From Chrysemys picta bellii (Eukaryota; Chordata; Testudines; Emydidae), in assembly GCF_011386835.1 (NCBI RefSeq), contig NC_088804.1:38241549-38305548 (forward strand): a stretch of 64,000 nt of DNA, given 5' to 3'. The notes beneath the pieces were generated by a model. It did not search any database. It saw nothing but the letters and a program-made list of their open reading frames with translations, and had not been told where the DNA came from. Positions 56,040-64,000 of the stretch are shown piece after piece. The number at the start of each line of letters is the position of its first letter. Within the stretch, counting starts at the first letter, position 1. The translations under genes and the position numbers were made by a program.

Positions 56040-56841
56040 ATTGTTAGCTTGTTTGGACTGCTGATGCACATAGAGCAGATGTTTTCAGAGAACTATCCAC
56101 GATCACTCCAAGATCGCTTTCGTGAGTGGCAACACCTAATTTAGACCCCATCATTTTGTAAGTATAGTTGGGATAATGTTTTCCAATGTGCAGTACTTTG
56201 CATTTATCCACATTGAATTTCATCTGCCATTTTCTTGCCCAGTCACCCAATTTTGTGAGATCCCTTTGTCACTCTCCGCTGTCGGGTTTGAAATTAACTA
56301 TCTTAAGTAATTTTGTCTTGTCTGCAAATTTTGCCAACTCACTGTTTGCCCCTTTTTCCAGATCATTTATGAGGATGTTGAACAGCACTGGTCTCAGTAC
56401 AGATTCTTGAGGGACCCCCTGTATACCTCTCTCCACTGTGAAAACTGACCATTTATTCCTGCCCTTTGTTTCCTGTCCTTTAACCAGCTACTGATCCATG
56501 AGAGGACCTTCCCTCTTATCCCAGGACTGCCTACTTTGTTTAAGAGCCTTTGGCAAGGAATCTTTCCAAAAATCAAAGTATATTATACATCAACTGGATC
56601 ACCCTTGTCCACATGTTTGTTGACTGGTTCACTTTCTCCACACCAGTCATGAGTCTATGGCCACCACCTAGAATTCTAATAGACTGGTGAGGCATTTCCC
56701 TTTACCAAAGCCATGTTGACTCTTCCCCAACATACCGCATACATCTGTGTGTCTAATTCCGTTCTTTACTTCAGCTTCAACTAATCTGCCTGATACTGAG
56801 GTTGGTCTTAGTGGCTGTAACTGCCAGGATCCACTTTGGAG

Positions 56842-56873
<32 letters not shown>

Positions 56874-56880
56874 TCAATGA
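56040..56880 (-). pseudogene. CR1 reverse-transcriptase remnant
   Basis: Minus-strand pieces in broken frames give, in order, GRLVEAEVKNGI and LGKSQHGFGKGKCLTSLLEF (56668-56877), CQRLLNKVGSPGIRGKVLSW with DRKQRAGINGQFSQW (56394-56576), and WARKWQMKFNVDKCKVLHIG with SDLGVIVDSSLK (56044-56250). These are CR1 reverse-transcriptase motifs. The catalytic FADD box reads FADK, with AAG at 56317-56319, so the enzyme would be inactive even without the frame breaks. A poly-A run of about 25 lies within at 56849-56873. Confidence 0.85.
56624..56658. repeat. 35-bp direct repeat, copy 2 (displaced)
   Basis: An exact copy of 55091-55125 placed inside the reverse-transcriptase region, between TTGTTGA and GGCCACCACCTAGAATTC, where CR1 sequence would normally continue directly. 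Confidence 0.9.
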
Positions 56881-57426
56881 GCTATCCTCCAGTCATCTGA
56901 TACAGAGGCTGATTTAAGTGATAGGTTACATAGGTTAGTAGTTTTGCAGTTTCATATTTGAGTTCCTTCAGAACTCTTGGGTGAATACCATCTGGTCCTG
57001 GTGACTTATTGCTGTTTAATTTATCAATTTGTTCCAAAACCTCCTTGTGACAAAGCGGTTCTGGCGGAACCCAACTGAGAGTGCCAACTCAGGACAAATT
57101 GCTCAAATAGGGCAGTTACAGCCCAAGGCTGGGGTTCTTTCCACCTCTAAGGCAAACCAAACCAGCCAGACTAAGAGGACTTCGGTCTCACCCCACTGGC
57201 TAACCGCAAGTCTCACAGGCAATCTCCTTAGACACTCCAGTTTCCCAGTATTACCACCAGTGCCACTCGTTATGGGGACAAATGGTTATGAAAACCAATA
57301 CCCCAGTAAAAGAAAAAGGTTCTCCTGATCCCAAAGGACCAAGCCCCAGACCCAGGTCAATATACAAATCAGATCTTACCCACAAATCACGCTGTTGCCA
57401 ATCCTTTAGAATCTAAAATCTAAAGG

Positions 57427-57432
57427 TTTATT
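57427..57432 (-). promoter_or_regulatory. Polyadenylation signal of solo LTR
   Basis: AATAAA on the minus strand (TTTATT on plus), downstream of the TATA box at LTR-like spacing. Confidence 0.65.
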
Positions 57433-57680
57433 CATAAAAGGAAAAGGATAGAGATGAGAGTTAGAATTGGTTAAATGGAATCAATTACATACAGTAATGG
57501 CAAAGTTCTTGGTTCAGGCTTGCAGCAGGGATGGAATAAACTGCAGGTTCAAATCAAGTCTCTGGGATACATCCCCCGCTGGGATGGGTCCTCAGTCCTT
57601 TGTTCAAAGCTTCAGCTTGTAGCAAAGTTCCTCCAGAGGTATGAAGCAGGATTGAAGACCCGATGGAGATGAGGCATCAG

Positions 57681-57690
57681 CCTTATATAG
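57681..57690 (-). promoter_or_regulatory. TATA box of solo LTR
   Basis: CTATATAAGG on the minus strand within the LTR. Confidence 0.65.
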
Positions 57691-58127
57691 TCTTTTCCAG
57701 GTGTAAGAAAACCTCTTTGTTCTTACTGTGGAAGATTACAGCAAAATGGAGTCTGGAGTCACATGGGCCAGTCCCTGCATACTTTGCTGAGTTACAAGGC
57801 GTATCTGCCTTCTCTTAATGGGTCCATTGTATAGCTGATGGTCCTTAATGGGCCATCAAGCAGGCTAGGCAGAGCTAACACCAGTTTGTCTGGGATGTCA
57901 CCCAGAAGCATAGCATAAGTTTGAAATACAGACAGTATAGAGCCAATATTCATAACTTCAACTACAAAAGTGATACACACATATAGACAGCATAATCATA
58001 ACCAGCCAACCATAACCTTGTTTTAGACACCCCATTTGACCCCCTTTATACAAGATTTGCGTGCCACTACAGGACCTTGGTTGCAACAATGATCTATATG
58101 GTCCCAGATTATATCAATAACGTCACA

Positions 58128-58400
58128 CTCCTGTACTGACATCTCAATCTGGGACAGTGCCTCAGACTTGTCACCTAAAAAGAATGTCACACCTGGGCCA
58201 ATCTCCCTCACATCCTTTGCAGTGAAGACAGATGAAAAGAATTCATTTAGCTTCCCCACAAGGGCTGGGTCTTCCTTGAGTGCTCCTTTAGCACCTTGAT
58301 TATCCAGTGGCCCCACTGAACGTTTGGCAGCATTCCTGCTTCTGATGTACTTTAAAAACAACGCTATTAATTTTTGTGGTTTTTGCTAGTTGCTCTTTAA
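58128..58400 (-). pseudogene. CR1 ORF2 segment before the reverse transcriptase
   Basis: The minus-strand frame 58023-58361 contains FLKYIRSRNAAKRSVGPL, LNEFFSSVFTAKD and LSQIEMSVQE, the linker between endonuclease and reverse transcriptase of CR1. Below 58128 the frame enters the inserted LTR and is no longer CR1. Confidence 0.8.
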
Positions 58401-58404
58401 ATTC

Positions 58405-58419
58405 TTTTTTTTTTTTTTT
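58405..58419. repeat. Poly-T run inside CR1
   Basis: About 15 T; a similar run lies at about 58564-58579. Confidence 0.85.
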
Positions 58420-58639
58420 GGCCTGCCTAATTATACTTTTACATTTGACTTGCCAGAGCTTATGTTTCTTTCTATTTTCCTCAGTAGGATTCGACTTCCA
58501 ATTTTTAAAAGATGTCTTTGTCTCTAATTGCTCTTTTTACTTTGTTGTTTAGCCATGGTGACTTTTTTTTTTTTTTTGGTCCCCTTAGATACAGCTAACT
58601 CTCCACTCCTAGCTCCCCTCGCACTTGAGTTTTTAAAAA

Positions 58640-58770
58640 GTTATTAATCCTTGGAAAGACTGAGATTCAGGAGATCTGGTTTCCATTACGAGCTCTGCTG
58701 CCAATTCACTGTGTAATACTATGGTAAGTCATTGAAACATCCTGTGCCCTATCTGTAAATAGAGCTAATA
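58640..58770 (+). repeat. MIR-like SINE relic
   Basis: GATTCAGGAGATCTGGTTTC, GCTGCCAATTCACTGTGTAA and TAAGTCATTGAAACATCCTG follow the MIR order. Confidence 0.6.
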
Positions 58771-61700
58771 TACAAGATCAAATCTGTTTAAAAGGTGAAC
58801 ATGTGCCAACCATTACTACTCAGCTACCACTGATATGGCCTATTCTAAATATAGCAGGAAACTGGTTGATCTGAAATACCGGTATTTATACAGAGCAAAC
58901 AAAATGCTAGCAACTTTATACTGTAGTAAATGATGGCGAATGGTGACATTTGTCTATATATAATTTTTTTTCTTGGGGAAAAAAACAACAATGCAAATAA
59001 AACATGTCACATTATTTCTTCAATGCTTGAATGAGAGCAGTATTTTCCATTACAAAGTCTTATAAAGTTAGTCTCAGGTAATTTACTTTTCTTTGCTGAT
59101 TACTGGTAAATTGGCTGGCGATAATCTTTGGATCCCGGCTTAAGTAGTTTCTTTCTTCTTTTTCCCCAAGGAGGCATATATACAATTCTGTATTTCTCGA
59201 TAAGCTGGTCCTCTTCACAATCAACATCTTATTCCATCTTCCAATTACCTAAGTATTTCAGTTTTACAGTTGGCAAGTGCACCTCTTCTGAAAAATCAGT
59301 ACAAGGAAGTCCAATATTTGTTGGCTTTTTATATCCCTTGAGTTTTCATTTGATGCATTCGTTTCTCTATTACCAATACTGAACATCTCAAATTCTATTG
59401 TAGCAAGTAATAGCACGGGGTAGGGAGAGGGAGGAAGGGGATGCTTCTGTTTTTCTGCTAGCTGGTGTAAGCCACGTCGCTACTAATAATTATGTTCAAG
59501 ACCACATCATTAATTGGCAGAGCTAATCAAGATCACTAGTGGGGACTTAGGAATGCTACAACCTGTTAGCTTAGGAACCTGCCTCTTTCTCTGAGAAATC
59601 CTGGAACATCTCCGCACGCAAAATTAGCAGCATGTCTCCATCAGCTCTGCTGTTTTACAATGCAAGGTTCAAAAGTTCTACTTGTGGCTTCTGCTGATAT
59701 TGGCTTGAAAACATACGTGGATATGAATTTAAACCTTGATCTCCCAGACAGCAATGTGGGGGGTGGGGGGGGACTTCGGCTAAGATACCAGGCTGGTTTC
59801 GGTTTTAAAGTTGGTTTTGGTTTTACAGATTTTCCCCTTATTTTTATTTGAAATAAGAGAAGGTTATTAAAAGGCTTATTAAAAAGCTGTTTGGGTCTCA
59901 CTAGGACTAACTACTCAAAAGGGGAGTTGGAATTTCTAGGAAAGCTGGAACAGCTCTATCTTCTGCGCACATAAAAATGGTTGTATAACAATATCTGAAT
60001 CACTTTGCATTTATTTTCCAGTCAATTTATTTTGGGAATATGGCCCAAGTATAAAACTTTCGCATTTTAGTCAATAAAGACTATTGCTTTTATTAGTTTA
60101 GCCTTATGAATCCTATAGCTCAACACTCAACCTCTATTTATTATTTGTAAGAGACATATATCATACTGGCTTAGAACTGTAAATACTCTACTTACACAGG
60201 TCAGAGCACATCCTCTTTGTTTAAAATCTAAGCGGTGATGTTTTACATAAGTTTGTTTCCTTTCCAAGTTGAAAGGTCTTAGAGATACATGTGTATGTAT
60301 CCTAATTTCGTGAACCTTCCACGGAGCACAGCATGGAATGTTGATTCTTTGAAACCCCAGTCAACTAAATTCATCCTATTACTATATTCCGATCCCATTG
60401 TTATACTTTGAAGACAAAGAACAAAGGGAGAAAAAACTACCATGATAGCATAAGCAGCAGGGTTTTGAATCTCACTATATCCAGCAAATGAGAGAAAGGA
60501 GAAGGTTCTTGTGAATAGTTCCACTAAAAAATTACTCTAACCATTTTCCCGTTATAAGGCAGTGAAGTTGTACTCATGATTATGTGTGTATATATATAAT
60601 GATATATATGTATATTATAAATTCGTATGATTAAATGAGCAACCTTGGTCATGGTGGGGTAAACATTTGTATCATTTCATCTAACCCTTTTTGCAGTATG
60701 GTTAGATAGCTCAGGGGTATGGATGCTTGACTCTTACCGTTCCTATAGCTTGCCGGGGGGAGTTGCACTGGAGGAAGGTTACTGGTTCGTTTAGTCAAAG
60801 TGCAGATGACTATAAAGAGAGGCACCTTTCAAAAGGAATAGAGGAGTAGCCTTTTGTCGAGGCCAACATTCCCTCTCTCAACCAGGCAGACTCCGCACGC
60901 TATTATGAAGCACATGTGGGTTACTCAGCTCTCTCAGTTACTAACTTGTTTGCTTTGTGAAGTGCTTTGGTGTTCTTATGCTACCACCATAAATTGTATT
61001 CCATTCTGCACCATGTCATTAGCCATCAACGGGTTAAGATTTTTTACCACAAACCAACAGGAAAGGGTTTGTAGCGTTCAGATCAATGTCACAAGTGAGT
61101 CATATAGAGTTACCACAACAGTTAGAGGTCAGAGCGGCTCAGTGGACTGGAGTGTTTCCAATGCCATGCCTTTCTGAAACGCAGTTCAGTTAGATCCCTG
61201 ACAGAGGACAAGAAATGGAACTGCTCTGCTACTCACTGAGCTTGAGGTACCACCAAAACCAGAGGGAAGGTTTTAGTCGCAATCAGATACTGATGACTGC
61301 CACAATTCAGCCTATTTTATGTAGAGCTGAAAGACTATCCACTTCTGCAGTTCTCTGCTCTTGTTTTCTCCAGTTTCATACGGGGGGGGAGGGAAATCCT
61401 TCAGTGTTTTGCAGATGGAAACGCAGGGAGAGTCGGATGTTTTAACAATGATGTCACCAGCACTGAGTAAGTTCTCTGGAAGTCCAACAGAACAAATTGT
61501 GCTGCATCCATTGAACACCAAATGCCAGATCTCCATTTGCTTACAAAATTACTGGAGTAATCACGGCACTTAGTAGCCAGCTGCTAATTCATCAGGTATA
61601 AATATTTACCGAGACCCATCGTGACATTGGAGATTCTCCCAGGAGCAGGAGGGTCACCATAATTTCAGAGGATTTATTAATATATTTTACCTTTTAAAAA

Positions 61701-61814
61701 GGAATTCATTTTGAGACACATTCTGTCCCACGGGCCATAAAAAGAATAGGAATTAAGATACCGTCAGGACTTATTTATTAAAAAAAATTAAAAACTAGAC
61801 CTGAATAGCTTAGC
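58771..61814. other. Mostly unique AT-rich sequence
   Basis: A degenerate TA-rich tract lies at 60590-60630. TAGATAGCTCAGGGGTATGG at 60703-60722 resembles a tRNA box A but is not followed by a convincing cloverleaf. No gene is supported. Confidence 0.4.
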
Positions 61815-62170
61815 CAAATGACAACTCAGGGTGGAAGCAAGGAGAAGAGGGCCAAAATGATAATCATACAAATATCTAATGGTTGCAACCCACAGGAAGG
61901 GAGTAATTGTTTAGGGTGATACCAGGGGATGCAAACTAGAAGTAATAGGAGGAAATTAAGTAAAGAGAAAATTAGGCCGAGTATGCGGAAAAACTGCCCT
62001 AATAGCAAGATCTATCAGAGCATGCAATGGTCTCCCAAGGGAGGTGATGGAAGCCTCATTGCTCAAGATATTTAATATTCAGCAAATCACTGGAGCAGCC
62101 CCGCATTGGCAGAGAGATGTAGATGACCTAATAAGTAATTTTCATCTCTTATTTCTATGATTATTGATAG
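61815..62170 (+). mobile_element. CR1-like LINE 3' end, old
   Basis: GGTTGCAACCCACAGGAAGG, AATGGTCTCCCAAGGGAGGT, GATGGAAGCCTCATTGCTCA and GTAGATGACCTAATAAGTAA, ending ATTTCTATGATTATT, follow a CR1-type tail in sense orientation. Confidence 0.75.
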
Positions 62171-64000
62171 GCCAGGGGAGTATAGTACAAGTTCAAGCCA
62201 GAGGTTTGGGCAAGAAAGCCAGGAATAAATACCCAGCACAATACTCTCTTTTCCAATAGTATAAAAATGTCTGTTTTCCATTACAGAATTTCCTCAATAT
62301 TGTCCCTAAAGAGATCAACTGAAAATAGTGAATCCAAAGCAAAGAAAAAGTGACTAGCGATGTAACTTCATTGGGGTTTTGTTTTTGTTTACTGCTGACC
62401 CTTTTCTTGTCAAGAGTTACCAGTTATATTTTTCTTGCTATCTAGAGAGAGACTGTTTTCTCTTGCACACAAACTGGCTGGGGCTAAAAATACCAACTGT
62501 AGCTTCCATACAGCACATTATAAAACAACCATCCAAAACTATAATTTCAGATTTAAAAAACAGAGACATGTAACCTGACTCATGTTTTTGCACTGTTCTC
62601 TGATATAGACAAAAAGTCTCTGCACAAAAACGCACGGATTTCAACAGAACTATTTTATTAATAAGCAGTGAAAAATAAAGATAGGAACCTAATGATAATG
62701 ATGTCAGAAATATCCTCCTAGTTTGGACAAACAACTTTGAGCCCTTGAATTGTAAATTAACTGTTCTTTCAGATACTAATGATATTTTGGGTGAACAAAT
62801 TTGTCCTAAAACTCAAGGAATTCTAGGGGTTCCTGAACTGTCACACCACTGTTATGCAAATGCTTGTGATAGTAATAAAATACTACTACTACTACTAAGA
62901 TACCGTCAATAACCGCAAACAAAACTGGGTGCTTTTATTCAAAATTCAGGGTTTTTCAAGTATTTGCCCTGCTCTAGGCATGACTCCACGACAGTCTAAA
63001 ACATGTAATTGATGTTTAAGCAAAACTCCCCATTGACTTCAATAAAGAGGAGTTCTTAAAAGTCAAATGGCCTGGTATAGCTCATTATATGGGAAATGGG
63101 AAATTATATTTACTTGGTCTCACATTATTGTCATGATTTGCTGCTTCTTTATGAAGCTAAAAAATTACATTGGACGCCCAAATCTGTTAGTATAGAAGCA
63201 TTACAGAGAAGTTACTTTAAGAAGATAACAGCGACCAATTAAGAGATCAGGGTAATGATCCATAATTTTACAGCTTTCATTTGTAAATACCTGAACAGCA
63301 TTAAGAAGAGGCAGATTGTGCATCTGAAGTAGTGTTTCAACTGAGTAATTTCCTGGTGGGGAGAAAAGTTTCAGGGGGATCCTTTCCTACAAAGCATTTT
63401 TAAGAATGAGTGTCATTTGGCACAGTCTGGCGTACACCAAGCGTACTCTGGAGAGAGAAATCTTCATGAAGCTGGGATAAACGTCATCCCAACTGGGATG
63501 GTTTAGTGTCCAGATGACAATCTCCACACGAGGCAGGGATGGGACCACTAAATAACCTTTTAGTTTGGACAGCACTGAAACAAATGATTTAAAAATTCAC
63601 ACTCTAAAACTTGGCCACTAAACTGAATCGTAAGTTTATGTTAATCACGAACTTTATTTGTTATTCCTCTTACAGCCATCTGTTTGACGAGTGCCTCCGC
63701 AGAGAACATTTGCTAGATGCAGGGTGTATTTTGTACCAATTCCTTTAGCATATAATCTAATACTTATGTTACAATAGAACATGCGTGCTCTAGAAAGTTA
63801 CCCTGTCCCCCCACACCCAGTACAGAACCTATCCAGAAGAAAATTATGGGCCACACCTTCAGCTAGCATAGTGTCATATGCCAATTTAACTTTGAAGAAA
63901 CCTCACTAATTGGCACCAGCTGAAGATTTGGCCTTCTATCTGGAACAAAGGCTGCAATTCTGCAAGGCACTGAGGTCCCTTCAATACCTTTTGAAAACCA
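62171..64000. other. Unique AT-rich sequence, no gene recognised
   Basis: CCCATTGACTTCAATAAAGA at 63030 is a fragment of the short palindromic family. Nothing else is supported. Confidence 0.4.

Larger units (their letters stand above)
57046..58127 (-). mobile_element. Solo LTR, 1,082 bp
   Basis: The segment starts TGTGAC and ends GTCACA and is flanked by exact 5-bp duplications CTCCT (57041-57045 and 58128-58132). Removing one copy rejoins the CR1 sequence. On the minus strand a TATA box (CTATATAAGG, 57681-57690) precedes AATAAA (57427-57432) by about 250 bp, giving a U3-R-U5 order from right to left. No internal retroviral or gypsy genes are present, so recombination between two LTRs probably removed them. 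The class is not assigned. Confidence 0.9.
54697..58550 (-). mobile_element. Long inverted CR1 LINE copy, multiply interrupted
   Basis: The plus strand starts with AACAGCCATACTGGGTCAGA and CCAATGGTCCATCTAGCCC, the reverse complement of the CR1 3' end. Going right, the strand gives the 3' UTR, the reverse-transcriptase domain and the region before it, so the element is on the minus strand. It is interrupted by a hAT-like insertion (about 55127-55783), a 35-bp templated segment (56624-56658) and a solo LTR (57046-58127). It appears truncated near its 5' side at about 58550. All reading frames are broken. Confidence 0.88.

Noticed and set aside
60700..60800. Possible tRNA gene
   Set aside because: A box-A-like word is present but box B and a foldable cloverleaf are not convincing.

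Overview
The window looks like non-coding (intergenic or intronic) DNA from an amniote, most likely a cryptodiran turtle. I see no host protein-coding gene, rRNA or canonical tRNA. The turtle call rests on three things: a tRNA-headed SINE whose tail matches CR1 (43670-43845, Cry/tortoise pol III type), several CR1 LINE fragments, and dense PIF/Harbinger, hAT and fold-back MITEs with MIR/CORE-SINE relics. Family names come from recalled signatures and were not checked against a library.

The main object is a nearly complete PIF/Harbinger DNA transposon at 8771-13636, flanked on both sides by the target triplet TTA. It carries an open 431-codon DDE transposase on the plus strand (9755-11050). 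A convergent two-exon MYB/SANT-like accessory gene lies on the minus strand; its exon 1 is open (12723-13287) and its exon 2 is frameshifted (about 11304-11815). A third, unexplained reading frame lies in the MYB intron on the plus strand (12242-12628, one internal TAG). The 5' leader and start of the transposase appear twice (around 9055-9175 and 9690-9785), each with a TTCGCGCC motif. Two 300-bp MITEs near the left end (1009-1303 and 2219-2523) share its terminal sequence and TWA target duplications, so elements of this type could have moved them.

Layout. 0-6.9 kb: two Harbinger MITEs, a solo-LTR-like element carrying a 49-bp minisatellite, SINE relics and one hAT MITE. 6.9-8.8 kb: unique sequence. 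8.8-13.6 kb: Harbinger. 13.6-24.6 kb: an almost perfect 2 x 135-bp palindrome (16053-16340), a Penelope-like inverted-repeat element with hammerhead-like motifs (18612-19172), a degenerate non-LTR retrotransposon tail (19895-20235) and a CR1 3' end. 24.6-25.4 kb: hAT element. 26.4-30.6 kb: AT-rich and repeat-poor. 31-45 kb: scattered CR1, MIR, a nested MITE pair, hAT elements and the turtle SINE. 45-47 kb: purine-rich strand. 51-53 kb: hAT fold-backs. 54.7-58.5 kb: a long inverted CR1 copy broken by a hAT-like insertion, a 35-bp templated duplication and a 1,082-bp solo LTR with perfect 5-bp target duplications. 58.6-64 kb: mostly unique with one more CR1-like tail.

How the parts relate: the autonomous-type machinery (Harbinger transposase plus MYB partner, CR1 reverse transcriptase) sits beside the non-autonomous elements it would have served (Harbinger MITEs, CR1-tailed SINE). 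Only the Harbinger transposase frame is still fully open.
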